Shown here: in pieces, positions 1 to 8,799 of the stretch
Layout of the letters: each line of letters starts with the position of its first letter
Position numbering within the stretch: the stretch's first letter is position 1
Assembly: GCF_004795015.1 (NCBI RefSeq)
Contig: NZ_SSBI01000012.1
Coordinates: 1-64,000 of the forward strand
Origin: Streptomyces sp. A1277
GTDB lineage: Bacteria; Actinomycetota; Actinomycetes; Streptomycetales; Streptomycetaceae
Length of the DNA: 64,000 bases
Direction: 5' to 3'
The notes under the pieces: generated by a model
What the model was told of the DNA's origin: nothing
Database searches by the model: none
Seen by the model: the letters and a program-made list of their open reading frames with translations, nothing else
Position numbers and translations under genes: made by a program

Positions 1-986
1 GACGGCACGCTCCGTCCGTCGGGCGGCTGCCTGGTGGGAAGCCTCTATTGCGCGCCGCTCGCGCCCACGTCCGGAGGGCTGCGCATGCACAACCTCGCTG
101 AGTACGTCCTCACCAGGGAGGCGCCCGACCCGCCCCGCCGGCGGCCCCCGGGACCGCCGCGGAACTCTTCGGCGTCGACGCCGAACGCGCCGCCCGCGGC
201 AGCTCGCCGCGCGCACTGCTGCGCGGCCTCGCCCCCGGCTCCCCGCTGCTGCCGGTCGCCGTCCGCACGCTCGTCGGCTGCGCCCTGGCCGGCTACGTCT
301 GCTGGGCCGCGGGCGTCGGCCGCCCGTACTGGGCGATCGTCACCGCGGCCTCCCTCTACCAGGCCAACGTCACGCTCTCCTGGAACCGGACGCTCCAGCG
401 CACCCTGGGCAACCTCATCGGCGTGCTGGTCTTCGCCGCGGTCCTCCCGGCCGCCCGGACCGCCCCGCTGGCCCTCATCGGCTTCTGCCTCCTCTTCGGC
501 TTCGCCGCCGAGGCCCTGATCACCCGCAACTACTGGCTCGGCTCCGTCGCCGTCACGCCGATGGCGCTGCTCGTCCTGGAGTACGCCGGCAGCCACCCGG
601 CCGGCGAGCTGATCGGCGACCGCGTCCTGGACACCGTGATCGGCGCCGCCGTCGGCTTCCTCGCCGCAGTCCTCGTCACCAACCGCCGCGCCACCGGCCG
701 CGTCGAACGCGCGCTGGCCGCCGCCGAAGAGGCCCGCGCCCAGGCGGTACGGACCCTCGCGGCCCCCGAGCCCGCCCCCGCCGCGCTCGACGCCGCCCGC
801 CGCAGGCTCACCGGCTCCCTGGTCGAGCTGCGCGAGGCCGACGACGCCGCGGCCGGTGAGTGGTGGCAGCGGGACCTGCCCCAGGAGGCGGTGCTCGCCG
901 CCGAGCAGGCCGGACACCGTACGCTCGCCGCGACAGCGAAACGGCGGGGGCCGACCGTCCCCGCCCAGGAGAACGGAGCGGTGTGA
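1..986 (+). CDS. FUSC-family membrane protein, 3' part, apparent frameshift
   Basis: This is the C-terminal half of a fusaric-acid-resistance-type (FUSC) inner-membrane protein, a family linked to efflux of aromatic acids. Translation from about 150 to 986 gives several hydrophobic helices, including the stretches PYWAIVTAASLYQ and LIGVLVFAAVLPA, then a charged soluble tail. That frame has a TGA at 99-101 and no ATG, GTG or TTG before 423. The frame open from the window edge leads into it across a GC-rich stretch at 125-160 (CCCGCCCC, then CCCCCGGG), so a one-base indel, real or from sequencing, is likely. The N-terminal half lies outside the window. The stop overlaps the start of the MarR gene, so pump and regulator are probably co-transcribed. 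The FUSC assignment of the tail is fairly sure; the frame join is inferred. Confidence 0.6.
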
Positions 987-1489
987 CCGACGACATCGTC
1001 GCCTCGGTGGTACGGCAGTGGCAGGCCGTGAACCCGGAGCTGGACACCGGCCCGATGGAGCTCATCGGCCGCATCAACCGCTGCTCCGCCCTGCTCCAGC
1101 AGGCCGAGGACGCCCCGCTGCGGGCGGCCGGGCTGACCCGTGCCGAGTTCGACCTGCTGGGAGCCGTCCGCCGTACCGGCCGCGAGCTGACCCCCGGCGA
1201 ACTGGCCCGGGAGACCTTCTCCTCCGGGGCCGCCGTCACCAAGCGCCTGAGGGTCCTCCAGGAACGCGGCCTGATCGCCCGCCGCGGTGACGAACGGGAC
1301 CGCAGGGTCGCCTACGTGCGCCTCACCGACGAGGGACGCGAGCTGGTCGACGGGCTGCTGCCCCGGCAGCTCGCGTACGAACGCGCGGTGCTCTCCGGCC
1401 TCGACGCCGGGTCCCGCGACCTGCTCAGCGCACAGCTCAGCGAGCTGCTGGTCCAGCTGGAAGGGCGCATCGGCGGCGCACGCCACTGA
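983..1489 (+). CDS. MarR-family transcriptional regulator
   Basis: This 168-residue protein has the layout of a MarR winged-helix regulator: an N-terminal dimerisation helix, a helix-turn-helix around residues 55-85 (LTPGELARETFSSGAAVTKR), and a wing with the family signature DERDRRVAYVRLTDEG at about residues 100-116. The GTG at 983 is chosen because it overlaps the TGA of the FUSC gene (GTGA), which is the usual sign of translational coupling. MarR proteins often repress neighbouring efflux genes and respond to phenolic ligands. Control of the adjacent FUSC pump is the natural guess, but no operator was identified because the shared promoter lies outside the window. Confidence 0.9.
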   Translation: MTDDIVASVVRQWQAVNPELDTGPMELIGRINRCSALLQQAEDAPLRAAGLTRAEFDLLGAVRRTGRELTPGELARETFSSGAAVTKRLRVLQERGLIARRGDERDRRVAYVRLTDEGRELVDGLLPRQLAYERAVLSGLDAGSRDLLSAQLSELLVQLEGRIGGARH

Positions 1490-1832
1490 CCCGTGAGGGC
1501 GCACGGCAGGCGCGCGCCCCGCTTCGGCACCACTCGTACGGGCATCTTCGATCGCATGTGCCCATCTGTCGCTCTGCGGGGCGATTCTTCCTCATTCCTC
1601 CTTGCCGTCACTCCCCGCACACGCGTGAAGGCACTGCGTGCAAAAACTCGTGAGTGTATTACCGCGGGAGCGCTCGCGCAGGGGGTTGGAGGAATGTGCG
1701 GAAGCACTGATTCGATCTGACTAAGCTCACGCACAGTGAAGCCGAGTTGAGATGAATTCGAGCGCTTGTTCCCAACTGCCCCACAGGCGCCGAATCTCCG
1801 GAATACAGCCGAATCAACCGCCAGAGGTTCAG
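1490..1832 (+). other. Intergenic region upstream of the conservon
   Basis: No convincing gene lies in these 343 bases. Base composition is visibly lower in GC than the flanking genes (for example CAAAAACTCGTGAGTGTATT near 1640), as expected of a promoter region, and the conservon mRNA should start here. AGAGG at 1824-1828 is a plausible ribosome binding site for the ATG at 1833. I could not pick a -10/-35 pair with confidence. Confidence 0.5.
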
Positions 1833-3461
1833 ATGGTCCGTGTTGAATCACCGCCGGCCGAACGGGAAGCCCCCGTCGCCCGCGCCCTGTTGCTGCCCGT
1901 CGTCGTGATGGCGGGCGCGACCGCCGCCGCCGCGGCGCTGGTTGCCGAGCCCGCGCGGATACCAGTCGTCTGGTGCGGAGCGTTCGCGACCGTCGTCGTC
2001 GCCGCGCTCGCCGTGGAGATCGCCCGCCGCGGCCGGACGATCCGCCGCCGGCGCGCCGAGTACGAGCGGCGCGTCACCGCGCTGGAACGGCGCATCGCCG
2101 ACCACGACGAAGAGACCGTACGGATCAGCAAGGAACTGCTGCCGGCCGCCATCCACCGTCTGCGCGTGGGCAATTCGCCCGACGAGGTGCTGCGGGACGT
2201 CGTGGACGCCGACCCGGTCTACCGCCATCTGCCCGACGCGCAGCGCGCCCTCGTCTACACCGTGCTGGACATCATCGACAACGAGGAGGCCACCCGCGAC
2301 TCCGCGCAGCGCGCCTTCGTCAACGTCGCCCGCCGCGTCCAGGCGATCGTCCACCGCCAGGCCAGCGAGCTGCGGGAGATGGAGGAGTACCACGGGCGCG
2401 ACCCCGACGTCTTCGACGACCTGCTCCGCATCGACCACGGCACCGCGCTGATCGGCCGCCTCGCCGACTCCATCGCGGTACTCGGCGGCGCCCGCCCCAG
2501 CCGCCAGTGGCCCAAGCCCGTACCGCTGTTCAGCGTGCTGCGCGGCGCCATGTCGCGCATCCTGGAGTACCCGCGCGTCGATCTGCACTCGATCGCCAAG
2601 GTCGCCATCATCGGCACCGCCGTCGAACCGCTCATCCACGCCTGCGCCGAACTCCTCGACAACGCCACCCGCTACTCGCCGCCGCAGACCCGGGTGCACG
2701 TCACCGCGGTCGAGGTGCAGACGGGCATCGCCATCGAGATCGAGGACGGCGGCGTCAGCCTCAGCGAGGAGGCCCGCGCACGGGCCGAGAACATGCTCGC
2801 CAGGGCGCAGGCCGGGTCCAGCATGAACGACCTCGGCGAATCCCCCCGCCTCGGCATGGCGGTCGTCGGCCGGCTCGCCCGGATGTACGACCTCCAGGTC
2901 TCGCTGCGGCAGTCCGCGTACGGCGGCGTGCGGGCCGTGCTCATCGTGCCCCGCGCCATGATCACCACCGGCCCCGCGCCCGGCATCGCCCACGGCATCG
3001 GCGCCACCTCGCGGCCCACCAGCGACATCGACCTCGACAACATGAAGCACGTCGTCCCGGCCCGCAGCAACCGCCGCAAGCCGAGCCCCGTGGCCGCCCG
3101 GCCCGCCACCGGACCCGTGGCCTCCGCCCCCGCCCCCCGCCCCGTCACCCCGGCCGTCGCCATGGAGGACGACGTGCCCGTCGTGACCGAGTGGACCGCG
3201 GGCGGGCTCCCGCAGCGCCGCAGCCGGGGCCGCGCACCGCTGGGCTCGCACAACCTCCCCGCCCAGTCCGCCGACCCCACCGCGGGCCGGACCAACGGCA
3301 ACGGCCACCACTACGGCCCCGGAGGCGGCCAGGACAACGGCAAGGAACCGCCGCCCGGGATCTGGCTGGAGGCGTTCACCAAGGCCGCCAACGGGGTGCC
3401 CCAGGACTCCAGGACGGACGATGACTCTGACGACGCGTGGGACAAGGGAGACCTGAAGTGA
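1833..3461 (+). CDS. cvnA: Conservon sensor-like histidine kinase (CvnA)
   Basis: This 542-residue membrane protein is the first gene of a conservon, the four-gene cvnABCD module of Streptomyces that forms a membrane complex resembling eukaryotic G-protein systems. Two hydrophobic segments lie at about residues 17-37 and 43-60. A basic coiled coil follows, then a DHp-like helix containing RIDH near residue 200, then a GHKL ATPase domain with N-box ELLDNAT near 272 and IEDGG near 305. The last 140 residues are Pro/Ala/Gly-rich and probably disordered. The start is the ATG preceded by AGAGG; an upstream in-frame ATG at 1752 would add 27 residues that look non-coding. The end overlaps cvnB by four bases (GTGA). 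Whether it phosphorylates anything is unknown for the family. Confidence 0.9.
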   Translation: MVRVESPPAEREAPVARALLLPVVVMAGATAAAAALVAEPARIPVVWCGAFATVVVAALAVEIARRGRTIRRRRAEYERRVTALERRIADHDEETVRISKELLPAAIHRLRVGNSPDEVLRDVVDADPVYRHLPDAQRALVYTVLDIIDNEEATRDSAQRAFVNVARRVQAIVHRQASELREMEEYHGRDPDVFDDLLRIDHGTALIGRLADSIAVLGGARPSRQWPKPVPLFSVLRGAMSRILEYPRVDLHSIAKVAIIGTAVEPLIHACAELLDNATRYSPPQTRVHVTAVEVQTGIAIEIEDGGVSLSEEARARAENMLARAQAGSSMNDLGESPRLGMAVVGRLARMYDLQVSLRQSAYGGVRAVLIVPRAMITTGPAPGIAHGIGATSRPTSDIDLDNMKHVVPARSNRRKPSPVAARPATGPVASAPAPRPVTPAVAMEDDVPVVTEWTAGGLPQRRSRGRAPLGSHNLPAQSADPTAGRTNGNGHHYGPGGGQDNGKEPPPGIWLEAFTKAANGVPQDSRTDDDSDDAWDKGDLK

Positions 3462-3865
3462 TCCAGCAGCGGGGCAACATGGACTGGATGCTCAAAGAGC
3501 TCGCCGACGACGTCCCCGACATCCACCAGATCGTCGTGCTCTCCGCGGACGGGCTGCGCATCGCCCGGCACGGCGGCGACCCCGACGTCGCGGACCGGCT
3601 CGCGGCTGCGTGCGCCGGACTGCAGAGCCTGGCGGCGGCCGTCGCCTCCGAGATCCCCTACAGCGACGGCCGGATGAAACTCGTCGTCATCGAGGTCAGC
3701 GGCGGCTTCTTCTACCTGATGGCCGCGGGCACCGGCGCCTACCTGGCGGTTCTCGCGGGCGAGACGGTGGACGCCGGGCTCGTCGGGGCGCGGATGCGCG
3801 ACATGGTCGTACGGATCGGCGCCCACCTCACGAGCCCGCCCCGCCACGACGGGCAGGCCGTATGA
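3458..3865 (+). CDS. cvnB: Conservon roadblock/LC7 protein (CvnB)
   Basis: This 135-residue protein has the roadblock/LC7 fold typical of CvnB: an N-terminal helix (MDWMLKELADDVPDIHQIVV), then alternating strands and helices. Roadblock proteins bind small GTPases of the MglA/CvnD type and act as scaffolds or activators. The GTG at 3458 overlaps the stop of cvnA. An internal ATG at 3479, seven codons later, is the alternative start and also fits the conserved N-terminus. It is translationally coupled on both sides, to cvnA by GTGA and to cvnC by ATGA. Confidence 0.92.
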   Translation: MIQQRGNMDWMLKELADDVPDIHQIVVLSADGLRIARHGGDPDVADRLAAACAGLQSLAAAVASEIPYSDGRMKLVVIEVSGGFFYLMAAGTGAYLAVLAGETVDAGLVGARMRDMVVRIGAHLTSPPRHDGQAV

Positions 3866-4233
3866 AGGCTCCCCGACGAGAACGCCGCGAAGCCGACCCG
3901 GCGCTGAGCGATCCGGAACGGCTCTACATCATCACCGGCGATCCCGACGGCAGCGAGCGGGCAGCGCTCGACCTGGTCACGATGATCGTCTCGAAGTCGG
4001 AGCCGTCCCCCACGGTCCAGCCCGAGCAGGCAGTGATCCTCCGGCTCTGCCATGCCCCGTTATCCGTCGCGGAACTCTCCGCCTACCTCAGCCTGCCGTT
4101 CAGCGTGGTGACCTCGCTCCTCACCGAACTCCTCGCTACCGGGCTGATCGAATCGCGTGCCCCGATCGTCCGCGCGACCCTCCCGGACAGGTCCCTCCTC
4201 GAAGCGGTGATGCATGGACTTCAGAAACTCTGA
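3862..4233 (+). CDS. cvnC: Conservon DUF742 protein (CvnC), contains a TTA codon
   Basis: This 123-residue DUF742 protein is the third conservon component. It has a short basic N-terminus, a segment starting LYIITG at about residue 24, and a winged-helix-like C-terminal half (LSVAELSAYLSLPFSVVTSL). It begins on an ATGA overlap with cvnB and ends 20 bases inside cvnD. Codon 67 (4060-4062, the Leu of APLSV) is TTA, the rare leucine codon read in Streptomyces only by the bldA tRNA. That could make translation of this protein, and by coupling CvnD, dependent on developmental stage. Its biochemical role is not established; it is thought to be part of the CvnA-D membrane complex. Confidence 0.92.
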   Translation: MKAPRRERREADPALSDPERLYIITGDPDGSERAALDLVTMIVSKSEPSPTVQPEQAVILRLCHAPLSVAELSAYLSLPFSVVTSLLTELLATGLIESRAPIVRATLPDRSLLEAVMHGLQKL

Positions 4234-4828
4234 CACGATCACGGGCCCCCGCAGCGAGGACGTCCTGCCCACCACGGCAACCGCCGCGGTGAAGGTCGTG
4301 ATCGTCGGAGGGTTCGGGGCCGGCAAGACGACCATGGTCGGCTCCGTCAGCGAGATCCGGCCCCTGACGACCGAAGAGACGATGACGCAGGCCGGCGTCG
4401 GCGTGGACGACAACTACGGGGTGGAGAGCAAGACCTCCACCACCGTCGCCATGGACTTCGGCCGGATCAGCATCAGCGAGGAGCTCATCCTCTATCTCTT
4501 CGGCACCCCCGGCCAGGAACGCTTCTGGTTCCTGTGGAACGGCCTGTTCGAAGGCGCGCTCGGCGCCGTCGTCCTCATCGACACCCGCCGGCTCGAAGTC
4601 AGCTTCGACGTCATCGGGCGCCTGGAGGAGCGCGGCGTGCCGTTCGTCGTCGCCATCAACACCTTCCCCGACGCGCCGAAACACCCCGTCGAGGCGCTGC
4701 GCAGCGCCCTGGACCTGCCCGACGAGGTCCCGATGATCGACTGCGACGCCCGGCTGCGCGTCTCCAGCCGCGATGTGCTGATGACCCTGATGCGCTACCT
4801 GCACAGCCTGGCCCTCCCGCTCGGCTGA
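4214..4828 (+). CDS. cvnD: Conservon small GTPase (CvnD)
   Basis: This 204-residue Ras-like GTPase is related to MglA. The P-loop GGFGAGKTT lies near residues 32-40, and the G3 switch motif FGTPGQERF near 96-104, where DxxG is replaced by TPGQ as usual in this family. There is no canonical NKxD; the corresponding strand reads VVAINTF. In studied conservons the GTP/GDP state of CvnD governs complex assembly with CvnA-C. It overlaps cvnC by 20 bases, and the P450 gene follows after 87 bases in the same direction. Confidence 0.93.
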   Translation: MDFRNSDTITGPRSEDVLPTTATAAVKVVIVGGFGAGKTTMVGSVSEIRPLTTEETMTQAGVGVDDNYGVESKTSTTVAMDFGRISISEELILYLFGTPGQERFWFLWNGLFEGALGAVVLIDTRRLEVSFDVIGRLEERGVPFVVAINTFPDAPKHPVEALRSALDLPDEVPMIDCDARLRVSSRDVLMTLMRYLHSLALPLG

Positions 4829-4915
4829 CCCGCACACCCCACCCGCACCCGTTCGCGCGCCCCCACCGCGCACCCCATCCGTCCGGCCCGTTGCGGCCTG
4901 ACCCCTGGAGCGATC

Positions 4916-6493
4916 GTGACAACCCCCTTCCCCTACGAACACGGCCGGGACACCGGGCCGGTCCCGCCCCCCGAATGCCCGGCCCACGGCCTGGGCCCCG
5001 GCCCCGGAGGTCTGCGGCGGCTCTACGGCCCCGAGGCGGAACAGGACCCGCGGGGCCTGTACGAGAAGCTGCGCGCCGAGCACGGCACGGTGGCCCCGGT
5101 CCTGCTGCAGGGCGACGTGCCCGCCTGGCTGGTCCTCGGGCACAGCGAGAACCTGCACATGACCCGTACGCCCTCGCAGTTCTCCCGCGACTCGCGCCAC
5201 TGGCGGGCGCTTCAGGACGGCACCATCGCCCCGGACCACCCGCTGGCCCCACAGGTCGCCTGGCAGCCGATCTGCGCCTTCGCGGACGGCGCCACCCATG
5301 AGCGGCAGCGCGGCGCCATCACCGACTCCATGGCCCGCATCGACACGCGCGGGGTCCGACGCCACGTCAACCGGTACAGCAACCGGCTCGTCAACGACTT
5401 CTGCGGCAAGGGCCGCACCGACCTGGTCGCCGAATTCGCCGAACGGCTGCCCATGATGGTCATGTGCGCCATCCTCGGCATGCCGGAGGAGTACAACGAC
5501 CGGATGGTCCAGGCCGCCCGCGACATGATCCGGGGCACCGCGACGGCTGTCCAGAGCAACGCCTACATGGTGGACACGCTGAACCGCCTCGTCGAGCGCC
5601 GCCGCCGGGAACCCGCGGACGACTTCGCCACCTGGCTCGTCGAGCACCCCGCCGACATGAACGACAAGGAGGTGGCCGAGCACCTGCGGCTCATGCTCAT
5701 CGTCTCCTACGAAACGACCACCAACCTGATCGCCAACGTGCTGCGCATGGTCCTCACCGACCCGCGCTTCCGGGCCCGGCTCAGCGGCGGGCACATGACC
5801 GTGCCCGAGGCGGTCGAGCAGACCCTGTGGGACGAGCCGCCGTTCGCCGCCATCCTCGGCCGCTGGGCAGTCGGCGACACGGAACTGGGCGGACAGCGCA
5901 TCAGGGCCGGCGACGCCCTGATCGTCGGCATCGCAGCGGCCAACACCGACCCGGTGGTGCGTCCCGACCTCAACGCCGACATGGAGGGCAACCGCGCGCA
6001 CCTCGCGTTCAGCGGCGGGCCCCACGAGTGCCCGGGGCAGGACATCGGGCGCGCCATCGCGGACGTCGGCGTCGAGGCCCTGCTGATGCGCCTGCCCGAC
6101 CTCGAACTCGTGGTCGAGGAGAGCGAACTGCGCTGGGTCGGCCACCTCGTGAGCCGTCACCTGGCCGAACTCCCCGCCGAGTTCGCGCCGCGCGCCCCGC
6201 AGGACGACCGGGAGCCGCCCTCCATGGGCAAGCCCAACCCGGCCCGCCAGGACTGGGAGGTGCAGTCCGCCGTACGGCACGCCGCGCCGACCCCGGTCCG
6301 CGCCCCCGCCGACCCGGCCCACGCGCCGTCCGCCGCCGGCCCGTCCGGGGCGACCACCACGGCCGACGGATCGGCGGAAGCGCTGACCGGGACGACGGGC
6401 GAGGCGGCGGCCGGACAGGTCCCCCGCCAGCGCAGGCCCGGCGCGTCCATCCGGCTGTGGCGCGTCGTGACCCGCTGGTGGAACGGCGACTGA
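4916..6493 (+). CDS. cvnE: Conservon-linked cytochrome P450, CYP157-like, lacks EXXR
   Basis: This 525-residue haem protein is the fifth conservon gene, in the position held by P450s in the S. coelicolor cvn9/rar and cvn10 clusters. The haem loop FSGGPHECPGQ places the thiolate ligand at Cys372, and the I-helix reads VSYETTTN. At the K-helix, where nearly all P450s have EXXR, residues 301-305 are EQTLW. The same departure (EQSLW) was reported for the CYP157 family, which supports this assignment. About 120 Pro/Ala-rich residues follow the catalytic core, longer than in most class I bacterial P450s. Substrate and redox partner are unknown, and no ferredoxin gene is adjacent. The start is GTG, 87 bases after cvnD. 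Confidence 0.9.
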   Translation: MTTPFPYEHGRDTGPVPPPECPAHGLGPGPGGLRRLYGPEAEQDPRGLYEKLRAEHGTVAPVLLQGDVPAWLVLGHSENLHMTRTPSQFSRDSRHWRALQDGTIAPDHPLAPQVAWQPICAFADGATHERQRGAITDSMARIDTRGVRRHVNRYSNRLVNDFCGKGRTDLVAEFAERLPMMVMCAILGMPEEYNDRMVQAARDMIRGTATAVQSNAYMVDTLNRLVERRRREPADDFATWLVEHPADMNDKEVAEHLRLMLIVSYETTTNLIANVLRMVLTDPRFRARLSGGHMTVPEAVEQTLWDEPPFAAILGRWAVGDTELGGQRIRAGDALIVGIAAANTDPVVRPDLNADMEGNRAHLAFSGGPHECPGQDIGRAIADVGVEALLMRLPDLELVVEESELRWVGHLVSRHLAELPAEFAPRAPQDDREPPSMGKPNPARQDWEVQSAVRHAAPTPVRAPADPAHAPSAAGPSGATTTADGSAEALTGTTGEAAAGQVPRQRRPGASIRLWRVVTRWWNGD

Positions 6494-6545
6494 CGGCGGC
6501 GACGGGGCGCCCGGCGAAGGGCCGGCCCACGTACCATGCGGAAGC

Positions 6546-7886
6546 GTGAAGCTGACAATTCTGGGCGGCGGCGGATTCCGGGTTCCACTGGTGTACGGGG
6601 CGCTGCTCGCCGACCACGCCGAGGGCCGCGTGTCGGCCGTCACCCTCTACGACCCGGACACCGACCGGCTCACCGCCGTCGCCCGGGTCCTCGCCGAGCA
6701 GGCAGAGGGCATCCCGGACGCGCCCGCCGTCGCCGCCACCACGGACCTGGACGAGGCCCTGCGCGGCGCCGACTTCGTCTTCTCGGCGATCCGGGTCGGC
6801 GGCCTCGCGGGCCGGGCCGCCGACGAACGGGTCGCGCTGGCCGAGGGCGTCCTCGGCCAGGAGACGGTCGGCGCCGGAGGCATCGCGTACGGGCTGCGGA
6901 CCGTGCCGGTCGCCGTCGATCTCGCGCGGCGCATCGCCCGGCTCGCCCCGCGGGCCTGGGTCATCAACTTCACCAACCCGGCCGGCCTGGTCACCGAGGC
7001 CATGTCCCGCCACCTCGGCGACCGCGTCATCGGCATCTGCGACTCACCGGTCGGCCTCGGCCGCCGCATCGCCCGGGTCCTCGGCGCCGACCCGGACCTG
7101 GCCCGCATCGACTACGTCGGCCTCAACCACCTGGGCTGGGTGCGCGGGCTGTACGTCGAGGGCCGGGACGAACTCCCGCGCCTGCTGGCCGACCCCGGAC
7201 TGCTCGGCTCCTTCGAGGAGGGCCGGCTCTTTGGCACCGACTGGCTGCGCTCGCTGGGCGCGGTTCCCAACGAATACCTGCACTACTACTACTTCAACCG
7301 CGAGGCGGTCCGCGCCTACCAGCAGGCGGAGCAGACCCGGGGCGCCTTCCTGCGGGAGCAGCAGGAGGGGTTCTACGGCCGGATGAAGGACCCGACGACC
7401 CCCGCCCTGGCCACCTGGGACCGCACCCGCGCCGAGCGCGAAGCGACCTACATGTCCGAGAACCGGGACGTGGCCGGCGCCGGGGAGCGCGACGAGAGCG
7501 ACCTGGACTCCGGCGGCTACGAACAGGTCGCACTCGCCCTGATGCGGGCCGTCGCACGCAACGAACGGACCTCCCTCATCCTCAACGTCCGCAACCGGTC
7601 CACGCTCGCGGTGCTCGACGCGGACGCCGTCATCGAGGTGCCGTGCCTGGTCGACGCGAACGGCGCCCACCCGGTCGCCGCCGACCCGCTGCCGTACCAC
7701 GCGGTCGGCCTGGTCACCTCGGTCAAGGCCGTGGAGCGCGCGGTGCTGGACGCGGCGGCGAGCGGGTCACGCGCGGACGCGGTACGGGCCTTCGCCCTGC
7801 ACCCCCTGGTGGACTCGGTCTCCGTCGCGCACCGGCTGGTCGACGGCTACACGAAGGCCCACCCGGGGCTGGCGTACCTGCGTTAG
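6546..7886 (+). CDS. GH4-family 6-phospho-beta-glucosidase-like enzyme
   Basis: This 446-residue protein belongs to glycoside hydrolase family 4, NAD- and Mn-dependent enzymes that cleave (phospho)glycosides by a redox-elimination mechanism. The N-terminus is a Rossmann fold (LTILGGGGFRVP). The family's metal ligands are visible as Cys in VIGICDSP near residue 160 and His in VGLNHLGW near 195. INFTNPAG near 141 is the conserved substrate-binding stretch. GH4 members hydrolyse alpha or beta linkages, so the exact sugar is uncertain; the beta-glucosidase/6-phospho-beta-glucosidase subgroup fits best. The start is GTG. No PTS or sugar transporter is nearby. It is convergent with the next gene, with 20 bases between the stops. 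Confidence 0.88.
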   Translation: MKLTILGGGGFRVPLVYGALLADHAEGRVSAVTLYDPDTDRLTAVARVLAEQAEGIPDAPAVAATTDLDEALRGADFVFSAIRVGGLAGRAADERVALAEGVLGQETVGAGGIAYGLRTVPVAVDLARRIARLAPRAWVINFTNPAGLVTEAMSRHLGDRVIGICDSPVGLGRRIARVLGADPDLARIDYVGLNHLGWVRGLYVEGRDELPRLLADPGLLGSFEEGRLFGTDWLRSLGAVPNEYLHYYYFNREAVRAYQQAEQTRGAFLREQQEGFYGRMKDPTTPALATWDRTRAEREATYMSENRDVAGAGERDESDLDSGGYEQVALALMRAVARNERTSLILNVRNRSTLAVLDADAVIEVPCLVDANGAHPVAADPLPYHAVGLVTSVKAVERAVLDAAASGSRADAVRAFALHPLVDSVSVAHRLVDGYTKAHPGLAYLR

Positions 7887-7906
7887 AAGCCTGCGCCGGG
7901 GCCCGC

Positions 7907-8347
7907 TCAGGGGGCGGAGACCGCCCGGGGCCCGATCGCCTGCGTCCACGACGGCGTCACCCCGGTCACCTGGCAGACCATCAGGAACAGCGGGATCGGC
8001 GGTGTGTACGGCGTACGGCTGTCGGGCTGGTGGATCAGCCGGGGCCGAACGGCCGGCACGCAGGTGCCGCGCGCGTACGCCGCCTGCTCGGGCCAGTCCA
8101 GGTCGAGGTCGGAACCGGCCGGGACGATCCACCACCAGCGCTCGGCGTCCGCGAAGACGCAGCCGGTGCGCGGCAGATGGGACATCAGCCGGAAGCCGTA
8201 GCGGGCGGGCACCCCTACCGCGTCGCAGCCCAGGCTCGCCGAGAGGCTCGTGGGCAGCGGCAGATGGACCCGGCCGGGGCCGGGGGAGAGGCCGGGCTCG
8301 CGCGTGCGGCGGTGTCCGAGGAGGTGGTGCATGGCGTTCTTCAGCAT
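7907..8347 (-). CDS. Hypothetical protein paired with an anti-sigma-like ATPase
   Basis: I do not recognise a named family for this 146-residue protein. It contains an aromatic patch WWWIVPAGSDL near residues 72-82 and no obvious signal peptide or membrane helix. The start codon overlaps the stop of the upstream ATPase gene (ATGCTGA), so the two should be translated together. A longer reading frame continues upstream, but it would run through the coding sequence of the ATPase in another frame. Its neighbourhood suggests a part in a sigma-factor or Scr-type regulatory circuit. This is inference from position only. Confidence 0.7.
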   Translation of the reverse strand: MLKNAMHHLLGHRRTREPGLSPGPGRVHLPLPTSLSASLGCDAVGVPARYGFRLMSHLPRTGCVFADAERWWWIVPAGSDLDLDWPEQAAYARGTCVPAVRPRLIHQPDSRTPYTPPIPLFLMVCQVTGVTPSWTQAIGPRAVSAP

Positions 8348-8799
8348 GAGTGCTCCGTGCCGTGCGGCAGTTCTGCCCAGACGATGCGGCCCGAGCCGTC
8401 CCGGGCGTCGTGTGTGCCCCAGGCGCTCGACAGCGAGTCGACGAGCAGCAGGCCGCGTCCGTGCTCGTCGTCGGCGCCCCGGCCCAGTCTCGGCCCACCG
8501 GGCTGGTGCCCCTGGTCCTGTACGGATATGCGCAGACCGCCGGCGAGGTACCGCAGTTCGCACACGACCTGGGCGCTGGCGGTGTGGACCACGGCGTTGG
8601 TCACCAGCTCGGAGACGATCAGGACCGCCGCCTCACGTGCGTCGCCGCCCGTGCGCCACTCACCGAGCCGGGCCTTCGTCAGACGCCGGGCACCGGCGAC
8701 CGATTCGGGGTGCGCGGGCAGCGCGAAGCAGTACCGGAGCGCTTCGGTCCCCGGGCTGAGGTCCATGTGCCGGGGGATGAGCGCACTGCCAGGTGCCAC
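8341..8799 (-). CDS. HATPase-fold anti-sigma-like regulatory protein
   Basis: This 152-residue protein has the HATPase_c_2 fold of RsbW/SpoIIAB-type serine kinases. The N-box region reads VSELVTNAVVHTAS near residues 62-75, the G1 region is VQDQGHQPGGP and the G2 region is GRGLLLVDSL. Streptomyces has many such orphan ATPases, often beside Scr1-like regulator/DUF397 genes as here. The likely role is sequestration or phosphorylation of a sigma factor or anti-anti-sigma factor. The start is GTG at 8799. It is transcribed away from the Scr1-like regulator at 9005, and the spacer between them holds a strong palindrome. Confidence 0.87.
   Translation of the reverse strand: MAPGSALIPRHMDLSPGTEALRYCFALPAHPESVAGARRLTKARLGEWRTGGDAREAAVLIVSELVTNAVVHTASAQVVCELRYLAGGLRISVQDQGHQPGGPRLGRGADDEHGRGLLLVDSLSSAWGTHDARDGSGRIVWAELPHGTEHSC

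Noticed and set aside
45..917. Long minus-strand open frame opposite the FUSC and MarR genes
   Set aside because: It is the mirror of real coding sequence in GC-rich DNA: Gly/Ala/Asp-rich with no domain, whereas the plus strand encodes recognisable proteins.
1848..3311. 487-codon minus-strand open frame opposite cvnA
   Set aside because: Low-complexity Gly/Asp/Val/His translation with no family features; cvnA fits a known operon on the plus strand.
4136..6643. 835-codon minus-strand open frame opposite cvnD and the P450
   Set aside because: It spans several real genes in antisense and is compositionally biased. Long antisense frames are expected at this GC content.
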